A stretch of 64,000 bases of DNA from Mycolicibacterium sp. YH-1 (GCF_022557175.1 NZ_CP092915.1:3906001-3970000), one strand, 5' to 3'; counted from the stretch's first letter, positions 38,235 to 47,143 are shown. Translations and numbers: made by a program. The notes: generated from the sequence alone by a model not told the origin.

Positions 38235-39046
38235 GCTCCCAACGTGCCTTCAACGCAGGCCGCGTTGCGCTGCTGATCCTTGCCGTCCTGGTCGTCGCCG
38301 TCCCCCTGGGCTGGATCACGTTGGCCAGCTTCAAGACCCCGGCACAGATCAACGACCCGGGCCTGATGTTGTTCAGCCCCACCACGGACAACTGGTCACA
38401 GGTGGTCAACAGCGGCATCGTCAGCGCGGTCAGCCGCAGCGCGCTGGTCGCGCTGGTCTCCGTGAGCGTCAGCATCGTGGTGGGCTGCATGGCCTCCTAC
38501 GCGATCAGCCGGTACCGGGCTGGTGGTTCCGCCACCAAGTTCGGGATGCTTGCCGCCCAGGTCCTCCCGCCTGCCGTGCTGGTGTTCCCGTTCCTCACGA
38601 TGGCGTACTCACTGCGCTTGAGCGGCACCCTGATCCCGGTGATGCTGGCGCACATCAGCTTCGTGCTGCCGTTCGTCACCTGGTTCATGATCGGGCTCTG
38701 GGAATCGGTGCCTGCCTCCCTCGAGGAGCAGGCCCTGGTCGACGGGCTGACCCGGTTCGGCGCCTTCCGGAAAGTGATGGTGCCGCAGGTGCTTCCAGGC
38801 CTCGGCGCATCAGCCATCTTCGGGTTCACACTGTCATGGAACGACATGTTCTACGGACTGATCCTGGCGCCCAACAAGAACCAGTTACTTCCGGTCGCGA
38901 TATCGTCGTTCAACACCTTTCGCGGTGTCGACCTCGGCACGATGAGCGCCGCGATCATCATCTCCGTCGTCCCCGTGATCATTGCCGCCTTCTTCGTGCA
39001 GCGCCGGCTCATCCAGGGTCTGGGCGGCGGAGCCGTCAAGTTCTGA
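38231..39046 (+). CDS. ABC sugar importer, permease 2 (MalG-like)
   Basis: 271 residues; ATG 38231 overlaps the upstream stop (ATGA). About six membrane segments are present and the EAA loop reads EEQALVDGLTRFGAFRKVMVPQVLPGL, the docking site for the ATPase. Partner of permease 1 in the inner membrane. Confidence 0.93.
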   Translation: MSSQRAFNAGRVALLILAVLVVAVPLGWITLASFKTPAQINDPGLMLFSPTTDNWSQVVNSGIVSAVSRSALVALVSVSVSIVVGCMASYAISRYRAGGSATKFGMLAAQVLPPAVLVFPFLTMAYSLRLSGTLIPVMLAHISFVLPFVTWFMIGLWESVPASLEEQALVDGLTRFGAFRKVMVPQVLPGLGASAIFGFTLSWNDMFYGLILAPNKNQLLPVAISSFNTFRGVDLGTMSAAIIISVVPVIIAAFFVQRRLIQGLGGGAVKF

Positions 39047-39071
39047 GAACCTGAGCAAACAGAGAGAATCC

Positions 39072-40124
39072 ATGGCCACCATCACTTTTCGCAACGTCAG
39101 CAAGACATATGGCCAAACCCATGTCGTCGAAAACCTGAACCTTGACCTGCCCGACGGCTCGATGACAGTACTGGTCGGCCCGTCCGGCTGTGGCAAGTCG
39201 ACGTCACTGCGCATGCTGGCGGGACTGGAGAGCGTCAGCTCGGGCGACATCTTCATCGGCGACCGCAACGTCACCCACGTCGACACCCGCGATCGCGATA
39301 TCGCGATGGTGTTTCAGAACTACGCGCTGTACCCCCATCTCGACGTGCTGGGTAACGTCGCATTCCCGTTGCGCGCCAAGAAGATGAAGAAGGCCGACGC
39401 GCATCGCAAGGCGGCCGAGGTCGCCACGTCGGTGGGGCTCGGCGAGCTGCTGGGCCGGCGGCCCAAGGATCTCAGCGGCGGACAGCAACAACGCGTGGCG
39501 ATCGCGCGCGCGATCGTCCGTGCACCGGCGATCTTCCTGTTCGACGAGCCGCTGAGCAACCTCGACGCGAAGCTGCGCATCGAGACACGCACCGAACTGC
39601 TGCACATCCAGCGCAGGCTGGGAATCACCTCGTTCTACGTCACGCACGACCAGGAAGAGGCGATGACGATGTCGGACCGCATCGTGGTGATGCGGGCAGG
39701 CGGCGTCGCTCAAGCCGGCACACCGTATGACGTGTACTCCAAACCCGTCGACACATTCGTCGCGACCTTCGTCGGCAGCCCGAAGATGAATCTCATCACG
39801 GGGGCTGTCGAGAACGGGGTGTTCCGGGCCGACTCCGGTGCCGAGTTGGACGCCACACCTCCGGTCCGCGGGCCGGTGGTGCTCGGCGTGCGGCCCGACG
39901 ACCTGCTTCTGACCCCGCAGGCCGGGTCGAACGCAACCGTGACCCTCGTGGAACTGCTCGGTCCCCGCGCGATCGTCACTGTCAGCGTCGGCGACACCGA
40001 ACTGACGGCCGTCGCCGAGGTCAACCGGCTCAGCGGCATCGAGCCCGGCGCGCCCGTAGCACTGACCGTCCGCCCTGGCTCCGCGCACTACTTCGACCAC
40101 GAATCCGGAAAGCGAATCGAATGA
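39072..40124 (+). CDS. ABC sugar importer ATPase (MsmK/UgpC-like)
   Basis: 350 residues from ATG 39072. Walker A VGPSGCGKST, Q-loop FQNYALYPH, signature LSGGQQQR, Walker B FLFDEP and the H-loop VTHDQEEAM are all present. The C-terminal TOBE-like extension (VVLGVRPDDLLLTPQAG) is typical of MalK-type subunits shared among sugar importers. Energises the two preceding permeases. Overlaps the next gene by 4 nt. Confidence 0.95.
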   Translation: MATITFRNVSKTYGQTHVVENLNLDLPDGSMTVLVGPSGCGKSTSLRMLAGLESVSSGDIFIGDRNVTHVDTRDRDIAMVFQNYALYPHLDVLGNVAFPLRAKKMKKADAHRKAAEVATSVGLGELLGRRPKDLSGGQQQRVAIARAIVRAPAIFLFDEPLSNLDAKLRIETRTELLHIQRRLGITSFYVTHDQEEAMTMSDRIVVMRAGGVAQAGTPYDVYSKPVDTFVATFVGSPKMNLITGAVENGVFRADSGAELDATPPVRGPVVLGVRPDDLLLTPQAGSNATVTLVELLGPRAIVTVSVGDTELTAVAEVNRLSGIEPGAPVALTVRPGSAHYFDHESGKRIE

Positions 40125-41059
40125 CCAGCACCGCTGCACTGCCCGCCCGCCCGATTCTCGGCGTCAACACCTGTTTCGCCGTCAAGCGGTGGCCTGAACC
40201 GTACGACTGGGCCCGCATCGTCAAAGAAGACCTCGGTCTGGACGTCGTGCAGCTGAGCCTCGACCTGTTGCCTGTCGGCTTCGACCCCGCGGCAGCACTC
40301 GGTTACGCGCGGCGCGCCAAGAAGGCCGCCGAGGAGTTCGGCATCGAGATCCACAGTGTGTTCACCGGCCTTGGCGCCTACTCGTCCGGGCTGCTGCTCT
40401 CCGACGACGCAGGCGACCGCGCCGCAGCCTACGGATGGTACGAGCGCATGATCGAGGTGACGGCCGAGGCCGGCGCCCGCGGACTCGGCGGACACCTGGG
40501 CGCACTGTCCGTGCCCGCGGCCGCCGACCCGGCCCGGCGCGCAGCGCTCATTGCGGACGAGATGTCGCAGATGCGCCGTCTCGCCGATGCGGCAAAGGCG
40601 TCCGGGCTGGACCATCTTCAGTTCGAGAACCTGGCCGTACCACGCGAATACGGCCACTCCATCAGCGAGGCTCACGCCATCGAAGATGCTCTAGCAGACA
40701 CCGCCGTGCCGTGGCGGCTATGCCTGGACCTCGGGCATCCGGCGGCGCTCGACGAAAGCACTCCCAGCGGGCACGCGGTCAACTGGGTCACCGAGACCTG
40801 GCGCACCACGCCCGTGGTCCAGCTCCAGCAGTCGCCCCGCGGTGCCGATCACCACGGACCGTTCACGGCCGCGGCCAACATCGCCGGGACCGTCGACGCG
40901 AAGGCCGTGCTCGGCGCGATCGCGGAGTCCTGGCACGGCGATGTTCCGCTGTTCTTCGAGATCATCCATGCGCACGAGCATCGCGACAGCGACGTGGTGG
41001 CCGACGTCCGCGAGAGTGTCGACTTCTGGCGAGCGGCGATGGCAGGTGAAACGCAGTAG
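40121..41059 (+). CDS. Sugar-phosphate isomerase/epimerase-like TIM barrel
   Basis: 312 residues starting at ATG 40121, which overlaps the ATPase stop by 4 nt. Family parts include VNTCFAVKRWPEPYDWARIVKEDLGLDVVQLSLDLLP, IEIHSVFTGLGAYSSGLL, LQFENLAVPREYGHS and WRLCLDLGHPAA; His, Glu and Asp in these positions form the metal site of xylose-isomerase-like (AP endonuclease 2) proteins. It most likely isomerises or epimerises a sugar in the pathway served by the importer. Last gene of the plus-strand operon. Confidence 0.85.
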   Translation: MTSTAALPARPILGVNTCFAVKRWPEPYDWARIVKEDLGLDVVQLSLDLLPVGFDPAAALGYARRAKKAAEEFGIEIHSVFTGLGAYSSGLLLSDDAGDRAAAYGWYERMIEVTAEAGARGLGGHLGALSVPAAADPARRAALIADEMSQMRRLADAAKASGLDHLQFENLAVPREYGHSISEAHAIEDALADTAVPWRLCLDLGHPAALDESTPSGHAVNWVTETWRTTPVVQLQQSPRGADHHGPFTAAANIAGTVDAKAVLGAIAESWHGDVPLFFEIIHAHEHRDSDVVADVRESVDFWRAAMAGETQ

Positions 41060-41072
41060 GGGCCGATCAGGC

Positions 41073-41945
41073 TCAGGACTGTGAGTCCTGGCCCGCGCCC
41101 GAACGATCCGACTTGCTCACGGCCGATGTGAAGCGACTGACGATGCCGTAGTAGTGAGTGGGCGCGACCCTGCCCAGGAAGTCGAACACGAAGGCGTCGG
41201 GTCCGACCAGGATGCGCGCCTTACCCCGCTCCACGCCGCGGTGAATCACCTCGGCGGCTTTATCGGGCTGGGTCAGTGTCAGCGCGGCGAACTCGGTGAC
41301 CATCTGCTGGTGGGTGCGTCCGCGGCCCTCCGGATCCTTGCGGAACCGGGCGTTGGCCACGATATTGGTGTTGATCCCGCCGGGATGCACGTTGATGGCG
41401 CGCACGCCGGTGCCACGGAGTTCCTGACGCAGCGAGTCGGTGAAGCCGCGAACGGCGAACTTGGCTGCGCAGTAGGCACTCTGGTGGGGCATGCCGACCA
41501 GGCCGAAAACGCTGGAGGTGTTGACGATGGCGCCGGAGTCCTGGGCGACCAGGATCGGCAGGAATGCCCTGGTGCCGTTGACCACGCCGTGAAAGTTGAT
41601 GTCCCACAACCACTGGTCGTCCTCGACGACACTGTCCAGCACACTCGACGACACGGACACGCCGGCATTGTTGAACACCGCGCCCAGCGGCGCAGGCGCC
41701 CAGTCTCCGACCTCCTTGGCGAAGTCGAGTTGCGCCGCGGCGTCGCGGACGTCGAGCACCCGGGTCAGTGTCGGCCCGGTGAGACTCGCCTCGGTCTCCT
41801 TCAGCGCTTGCTCATTGACATCGGCGAGTGCCACGGGACAACCGTGCGACGAGAGCCGCTGTGCCAGCGCCCGGCCGATTCCGGATCCCGCACCGGTGAT
41901 GACGACCGTTCTGCCACTGATGACATGTGCCGGTGACTGGCTCAT
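41073..41945 (-). CDS. Short-chain dehydrogenase
   Basis: 290 residues from ATG 41945. Classical SDR features: VVITGAGSGIGRALAQRL, FNNAGVSVSS, NTSSVFGLVGMPHQSAYCAAKFAV (catalytic Ser, Tyr and Lys), and PGGINTNIV. The C-terminal tail (FDFLGRVAPTHYYGIVSRFTSAV) is long and partly hydrophobic, as in membrane-associated SDRs. The ATG overlaps the hydrolase stop by 4 nt; the unit P450-hydrolase-SDR suggests successive oxidation, hydrolysis and alcohol oxidation of one hydrophobic substrate. Confidence 0.9.
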   Translation of the reverse strand: MSQSPAHVISGRTVVITGAGSGIGRALAQRLSSHGCPVALADVNEQALKETEASLTGPTLTRVLDVRDAAAQLDFAKEVGDWAPAPLGAVFNNAGVSVSSSVLDSVVEDDQWLWDINFHGVVNGTRAFLPILVAQDSGAIVNTSSVFGLVGMPHQSAYCAAKFAVRGFTDSLRQELRGTGVRAINVHPGGINTNIVANARFRKDPEGRGRTHQQMVTEFAALTLTQPDKAAEVIHRGVERGKARILVGPDAFVFDFLGRVAPTHYYGIVSRFTSAVSKSDRSGAGQDSQS

Positions 41946-42853
41946 AGTCGCTCCTCTGCGATGTCGGGTACTGAACTGCGGATGTGGTCGGTGATCAGGT
42001 CCCGAAGGTGACCCCAGGCGCCCGTCGGTAAATCGTGGCCCATACCGACGACGGTCCTCAGCTGCGCGCCAGGTATGGCGCGTGCGGTGGCCGCACCGCC
42101 GGTGGGATTCACCATACGGTCGCGGTCGCCGTGTATGACCAGAGTTGGGACATTAATCTGCCGGAGTTCGGCGGTGCGATCGCCAGAGGCGAAGATGGCG
42201 GCGAGCTGGCGGGTGACACCGTCGGTGGTGGGGTCGCGGTCCCAGGCGGTACCTGCCTTATCGCGCACCCACTCCTCGTCGAACGGGTATCCGTGCGAAC
42301 CGATGTGACCGAACATCCGCACCGCCGTGTCGACGGCCTCGGCACGGGTACGGGCGGGTTTCGCGGTCGCCATGCGCCACCACGTCGTGGCCGCGGGCCG
42401 CCCGATGCGCGCCGCGCCGGTGGTCGACATGATCGAGGTCAGCGTGCGGACCCGACCCGGGTAGTGGGCGGCGACGGTCTGGGCGATCATGCCGCCCATC
42501 GAGACGCCGACGAGGTGGGCGTCGCGGCGGCCGAGCGCATCCAGCAGACCAACGGTGTCTCGCGCCATGTCCCCGAGGTGATACTGGCGTTCGTGGTTGC
42601 GTCCCCGCAGCACGGCCAACGTGCTGGGTGCCGGGAAGTCCATATGCGTCGAACGGCCGACGTCCCGATTGTCGAAGCGGATGACCCGGTAGCCGCGGGA
42701 CGCGATGCCCGCGGCGAGTTCGGCCGGCCAGGTGTGCTTCTGCTGGCCGAGCCCGGCGATGAGCACGACCGTCTCGTGGTTCGGGTCGCCGAACGCGTCA
42801 TGGCACAGGGCGATACCGCGGCCGACGGGTACGACGGCCTCGGCGTCCGTCAC
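41942..42853 (-). CDS. Alpha/beta hydrolase
   Basis: 303 residues. GTG 42853 overlaps the P450 stop (GTGA), which decides the start; the longer frame to 43228 is a shadow of the P450. The nucleophile elbow is GVSMGG (Ser118), the acid is in VIHGDRDRMV and the base in GMGHDLPTG. The segment FDNRDVGRST is typical of the haloperoxidase/lactonase-like subfamily found beside monooxygenases. Substrate unknown. Confidence 0.9.
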   Translation of the reverse strand: MTDAEAVVPVGRGIALCHDAFGDPNHETVVLIAGLGQQKHTWPAELAAGIASRGYRVIRFDNRDVGRSTHMDFPAPSTLAVLRGRNHERQYHLGDMARDTVGLLDALGRRDAHLVGVSMGGMIAQTVAAHYPGRVRTLTSIMSTTGAARIGRPAATTWWRMATAKPARTRAEAVDTAVRMFGHIGSHGYPFDEEWVRDKAGTAWDRDPTTDGVTRQLAAIFASGDRTAELRQINVPTLVIHGDRDRMVNPTGGAATARAIPGAQLRTVVGMGHDLPTGAWGHLRDLITDHIRSSVPDIAEERL

Positions 42854-44211
42854 GCCGTGGCCCTGCCCGCCGCGGCAGCGGCCGACGCGACGGGTGGCGA
42901 GACCAAGCGGCGGTAGACGACCGCACGCCCGCCATGGCCCGGCGCCGTCGCGACACCCCGTGAATGAGGGGGCTCGCCCGCGGCGTAGGTGGTGCCGAAC
43001 TCGAACTCCTGCAACAGCGTCCGCAGCGTCACCAGCATCTCCATGTTGGCGAATGCGGCGCCGATACACCTGCGGATGCCGCCTCCGTACGGAATCCAGG
43101 CGTGTGTGTCGGGCGGGTTCCCGATGAATCGGTCTGGGTTGAACGTCTCGGCGTCGGCGAAGCTGCGCTCTCCTGCGTGCGCCAGCGAGATGCTGACGAG
43201 CATGACGTGCCGCTCCGGAATCACCCACTCCCCCAACCTGATCCGCTGTTTGCTCATCCGGGCGGTTCCGTTGATCACAGGGCGGGTGCGCTGCACCTCG
43301 AAGATGGTGGCCTGCAACAGGTCCGACCCGCCGGCGTCGACCTCATCGGTGAGGCGATTGCACAGCCGAGGGTGCCTGCGGATCCGCTCGACTGCCCACG
43401 CCAGAGTGGTGGCCGTGGTCTCGTGACCCGCGGCGAGCAGGGTCAGCAGCTCATCGGCGACGTGGTCGTCGGTGATCGGCGAGCCATCCTCGTACCGCGC
43501 CTGCAGCATCAGCGCCAGTACGTCGCCGCGCTCCTCGAACGACGGATCCCGACGCGCGTCGGCGATGAGCGTCGCGACAATCGCGTCGTAGCGGCGACGA
43601 AGCTTCTCCACCCGCCCCCACGGGCTCAATGGACCGTGGTCGCGGCGGAAGGCGGGCGGCATCACCGCGAGCCGCGACGCCTTCAACACCATCGTGGGCA
43701 ACAGGTCTCGCAGTTCCTCAAGGGCCACGCCGTTCGCACCGAACACCGCGCGAAGGATTGCGTTGAGCGTGATCCGCATCATCGACGGCAGCGTTTCGAA
43801 CTCCTGCCCCTCAGGCCAGGAGGCAATCTCACGCTGCACCTCTTCGGAGATGATGTGCTCATAGCCCTGCATGCGCTTGCCGTGGAACGCCGGGACCAGC
43901 AATTTGCGGCGCTGGCGATGCGCGGTGCCGTCCAGGCTGAACGTCGAACCGGGACCGAGGACCTCGCCGAGCGTCCCTGCGCGGGCGATCAGGTCGCTGT
44001 TCATCGTGAACAGTTCCTTGACGAGTGCGGGATCGCTGATGACAACGGTGGGCCCGAAGATCGGCAGGTTCAGCGTGAACTCCGATCCGTAGCGCCTGGC
44101 CACCGCCGCGACCGCCTTGTCACGGTTGGCCAGGAACGCGATGCCCTGCACCAGCTTCGGTATACGCGTGCTCGGTGGAAGCCGTACTGGATCAGTGGTC
44201 GCCCCGCCCAC
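42850..44211 (-). CDS. Cytochrome P450
   Basis: 453 residues starting at GTG 44211, with GGAGG 7 nt upstream. I-helix AGHETT (261-266), ExxR motif (Glu305-Arg308) and heme ligand Cys382 in YGGGIRRCIGAAF are intact, so it should bind heme and activate O2. The overall sequence resembles mycobacterial CYP136/CYP138-like enzymes but I cannot fix the subfamily. It heads a three-gene operon with 4-nt overlaps and needs electrons from a ferredoxin not encoded in the window. Confidence 0.92.
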   Translation of the reverse strand: MGGATTDPVRLPPSTRIPKLVQGIAFLANRDKAVAAVARRYGSEFTLNLPIFGPTVVISDPALVKELFTMNSDLIARAGTLGEVLGPGSTFSLDGTAHRQRRKLLVPAFHGKRMQGYEHIISEEVQREIASWPEGQEFETLPSMMRITLNAILRAVFGANGVALEELRDLLPTMVLKASRLAVMPPAFRRDHGPLSPWGRVEKLRRRYDAIVATLIADARRDPSFEERGDVLALMLQARYEDGSPITDDHVADELLTLLAAGHETTATTLAWAVERIRRHPRLCNRLTDEVDAGGSDLLQATIFEVQRTRPVINGTARMSKQRIRLGEWVIPERHVMLVSISLAHAGERSFADAETFNPDRFIGNPPDTHAWIPYGGGIRRCIGAAFANMEMLVTLRTLLQEFEFGTTYAAGEPPHSRGVATAPGHGGRAVVYRRLVSPPVASAAAAAGRATA

Positions 44212-44284
44212 GTCGAAACCTCCAGAGTCGATACTCAGTTCGACCTGCGACGGTACGCCTCAGTACCGGAGGGCACAACCCCCG

Positions 44285-45042
44285 TCAGCGATGCTCCCGC
44301 CAGAAGTCCACGACCACCTTGGCGGTCCGCGCCGGATCCTGCGTCATCCACCAGTGCCCGAGTCCGTCGAACACCACGACGTCGGCTCCGGCCCTGCCCG
44401 CCGCACGTCTCCGCTGGTCCAGGGTGCCGACGTAGGTGTCCTCGGTCGGCAGCAGTGCCAGACCTGGCCGTGCAGCGGCCTTGTGCAGATGCTCACCCGC
44501 ACGGTCGGCGACGATGGGCTGGGCGGCCGAGCGGTACAGCGTCAGGATGCAGCGGCCCATGGCCTCGTCCACACCCGGCGCGACCCGTTCCGCCACGTCG
44601 CCGGCCATCCCGGCGGCGGTAGGAACGCGGTGCGGTCCGCGACGGCGGCGCCGGCCAATCCGGCGACCACGGCCTCTCCCACCTCTGGCGTCTGCCACTG
44701 CTGCGCCATGTCGTGCCAGACGTAGTCGGCGTCGAAAACGCCGAGCACATCCGACACCCACGTGCGAACGAGGTCCGGTCGCGTCATCGCGACGTTGAGC
44801 ACGTGCCCGCCACCCCAGTCGTGGCCGAACAGGTCGACCGGTGCACCGATCCTCTCGAGTTCGCCGACCAGCCAGGCGTGGTAGCCGTCCATCGTCGCTT
44901 CGAACCCGTCGGGCACCGGAGCGCCGAACCCGGGTGGCGACAGGCGGACGACGTCGGTCTCCCCCAGCTGGGCGAGTTCGGAGACGAATGGGTCCCACAC
45001 CGCCGCCGTCTCGGGTACGCCATGGACCAGAACCACCGTCAT
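44285..45042 (-). pseudogene. Alpha/beta hydrolase interrupted by a -1 frameshift
   Basis: From ATG 45042 (GGAGG 5 nt upstream) the frame gives a good hydrolase N-terminus: VVLVHGVPETAAVWDP, then the nucleophile loop LFGHDWGGGHVLNV. It goes off-family after about residue 138 and stops at 44542. The second half continues in another frame (AGMAGDVAERVAPGVDEAMG...VVVFDGLGHWWMTQDPARTAKVVVDFWREHR, with the catalytic His) to a stop at 44285. Restoring one G in the GCGTT near 44628 joins them into an epoxide-hydrolase-like protein of about 252 residues. No slippery heptamer is seen. Either a recent mutation or a sequence error. Confidence 0.75.
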
Positions 45043-45090
45043 CGAAGCCTCCATCGTCGCGACTGCTGCACGACAGGCAACCTACGCCCG

Positions 45091-46104
45091 TCAGAACAGG
45101 GTCGGTTGCAGCGCCAGCCCCACGACCGGAGCGGCAGGTGGCGCACGGAAGGGTCGCTGGTCCCCGGTGAGGCCGTGTCGACGCACCAGTGGCGCGGCCC
45201 GCTCCCGCAGCATGTCGCGGTAGCTCTGCGGGAGATACGCTCCGCGGCCATACAATTCGCGGTAGGGCCGGACGAGCCGCGGGTGGTCTCGGGCGAGCCA
45301 CGACATGAACCATCCCCGCGTCGACCCCCGCAGGTGCAACCCGAATATCGTCACACCGGTGGCGCCGGCGGCGGCGATGTCGGCGAGCAGTGCGTCGAGT
45401 TGCTCGGCGGAATCGGTGAGCATCGGCAGTACCGGCGCGACCATCACGTGAGGGTCCAGGCCGGCTTCACGGATGGCGCGGATCAGCCCGAGCCGCGCCC
45501 GCGGCGTCGGCGTCCCGGGCTCCACCTGCCGGTGCAAATCGAGATCCCCGACGGCCAGCGACACCGCCACGCTGACGTCGACGCGACGGGCCGCCTCGGC
45601 GATCAGCGGCAGGTCACGTTGCAGCAGTGTGCCCTTGGTGAGGATCGAGAATCCGGTGCCCGAATCAGCCAGCGCACCAAGGATTCCCGGCATCAGCGCG
45701 TACCGCCCCTCCGCCCGCTGATAGGGATCGGTGTTGGTGCCCAGCGCCACCGTCTCGCGTGTCCACGACCGACGCCGAACCTCCCGAGCCAGCACCTCGG
45801 CGACGTTGGTCTTGACGACCACCTGCGTGTCGAAGTCGGCACCGGAATCGAAGTCCAGGTACTCGTGGGTTGGCCGGGCGAAGCAGTACCGACACGCGTG
45901 ACTGCATCCGCGGTAGGCGTTGACGGTGAATCGAAACGGCAGGTTCGCCGAGTCGGGCACCTTGTTCAGCGCCGACTTGCACAGAATCTCGTGGAAGGCC
46001 ATGCCCTCGAACTGCGGTGAGCGGACCGTGCGCACGAAGCCGAGGCGCTGCAGTCCCGGCAGCGCGCCGTCATCGACACCGACACCCTGACCGTCCCACC
46101 GCAC
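45091..46104 (-). CDS. Radical SAM protein of the Rv2578c type, SOS-regulated
   Basis: 337 residues from GTG 46104, giving VRWDGQGVGVDDGALPGLQRLG, which matches the start I recall for the M. tuberculosis homologue; TTG 46131 lies inside the LexA box and is unlikely. The radical SAM cluster is CSHACRYC, followed by FARPTHEYLDFDSG. The family resembles spore-photoproduct-lyase-like proteins; a DNA-lesion repair role is suggested by the LexA box, but no substrate is shown. Confidence 0.88.
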   Translation of the reverse strand: MRWDGQGVGVDDGALPGLQRLGFVRTVRSPQFEGMAFHEILCKSALNKVPDSANLPFRFTVNAYRGCSHACRYCFARPTHEYLDFDSGADFDTQVVVKTNVAEVLAREVRRRSWTRETVALGTNTDPYQRAEGRYALMPGILGALADSGTGFSILTKGTLLQRDLPLIAEAARRVDVSVAVSLAVGDLDLHRQVEPGTPTPRARLGLIRAIREAGLDPHVMVAPVLPMLTDSAEQLDALLADIAAAGATGVTIFGLHLRGSTRGWFMSWLARDHPRLVRPYRELYGRGAYLPQSYRDMLRERAAPLVRRHGLTGDQRPFRAPPAAPVVGLALQPTLF

Positions 46105-46111
46105 ACCTAAT

Positions 46112-46127
46112 TCGAACGCCCGTTCGA
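46112..46127. promoter_or_regulatory. Perfect mycobacterial SOS (LexA) box before the radical SAM gene
   Basis: TCGAACGCCCGTTCGA fits TCGAAC-N4-GTTCGA at every fixed position and lies 8-23 nt upstream of GTG 46104, so LexA bound here would cover the promoter. Confidence 0.9.
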
Positions 46128-46146
46128 TCAATTGTCAAGCGTCACG

Positions 46147-46470
46147 TCACAGCAGTGAGGCGATCACCACGTTGGTGAGCGTTCCACCGACTATCGACAG
46201 CAGCAGATTTCGCCGCCAGAGGTGAACCCCGACGGTCACCGCCAGTGCCGCCAGTGCGGCCCACCGCTGCAGTCCATCGGCCGTCGGGATCCCCCGCAGC
46301 GTGTAGAACGCGAGGATCACCATGACCCCGAGCGGCATGTGCAGGCTCAGATAGCGCACCACCACCGAGCGTCGCAGCGGTGCGAGTGCCGCGAACGGCA
46401 GCGCGCGCAACGCCCACGTGATCACGGCACTGACTGCCACCATGGCGGCGATGTGTGCCGGGTCAGCCAT
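46147..46470 (-). CDS. azlD: Branched-chain amino acid exporter small subunit
   Basis: 107 residues from ATG 46470 with four hydrophobic segments (for example MVAVSAVITWALRALPFAAL and LLLSIVGGTLTNVVIASLL). The VITWALRALPF region is the AzlD signature. With AzlC it exports branched-chain amino acids across the inner membrane. The start overlaps the azlC stop by 8 nt. Confidence 0.9.
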   Translation of the reverse strand: MADPAHIAAMVAVSAVITWALRALPFAALAPLRRSVVVRYLSLHMPLGVMVILAFYTLRGIPTADGLQRWAALAALAVTVGVHLWRRNLLLSIVGGTLTNVVIASLL

Positions 46471-47143
46471 GGCCGTGTCGCCACTTCACCAGAGTCAATC
46501 GGCCGACCAGGATGGCGGTGTACCCGGCGAACGCGCTCACCAGCATCCATTCGGGCGTGACGAGCCACGCCACGATCGCGCAGCCTGCCGCGCACACCGC
46601 GAGGAACACCTCCGGCCTGACCCGGTAGGCGTCGATGGCGAGCACCACGAACAACGCGGTCAGCGCGAAGTCCAGACCCTGCACCCGTTCGATCGGGAGT
46701 GCCGAGCCGGCCAAGGCGCCGATGGTCGCCCCGAGCACCCAGGCAACCTGGAATATGACCTGCACGAGCAGGATTCGCCGAGAGGTCCAGCCCGCCGGCT
46801 CAGCGGAGGTGACCGCATAGGCCTCGTCGGTCAGTGCGTAGGTGCTGTAGACCTTCGCGAGCCGTCCGTTGACCCGGTCGAGCGGGAAGGACAGCGCATA
46901 GAAGACGTGGCGCAGGTTAACGATGAGGGTCGTCGAGGCCACCACGGTCAACGGCGCCGCAGCCGTCGCAAGCGGAACCAGGAGGAACTCCAGCGAGCCG
47001 GCGTAGACCACCGCTGTGAAGACCGTCGCCCACCACCAGGGCAGGCCGGCGTGCACGACGACGAGCCCGAACGCCAGGCCCAGGGAGAACAGCCCGAGGC
47101 CGACGGGTGCGGCGATCGCGGTCACCGGGCTCCGTCGCTCCAC
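46463..47143 (-). CDS. azlC: Branched-chain amino acid exporter large subunit
   Basis: 226 residues from GTG 47143 with about five to six membrane segments. SLEFLLVPL, STTLIVNLRHVFYALSFPLDRV and YALTDEAYAVTSAEP are AzlC family landmarks. Forms a two-component exporter with AzlD. The azl pair sits between the radical SAM gene and the MmpS-like gene. Confidence 0.92.
   Translation of the reverse strand: MERRSPVTAIAAPVGLGLFSLGLAFGLVVVHAGLPWWWATVFTAVVYAGSLEFLLVPLATAAAPLTVVASTTLIVNLRHVFYALSFPLDRVNGRLAKVYSTYALTDEAYAVTSAEPAGWTSRRILLVQVIFQVAWVLGATIGALAGSALPIERVQGLDFALTALFVVLAIDAYRVRPEVFLAVCAAGCAIVAWLVTPEWMLVSAFAGYTAILVGRLTLVKWRHGHG

Noticed and set aside
44600..44660. Programmed ribosomal frameshift in the hydrolase
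   Set aside because: No slippery heptamer or downstream structure seen, and hydrolases of this family do not use one.
45091..46131. TTG 46131 as the start of the radical SAM gene
   Set aside because: It would place the LexA box inside the coding sequence; GTG 46104 matches homologues.
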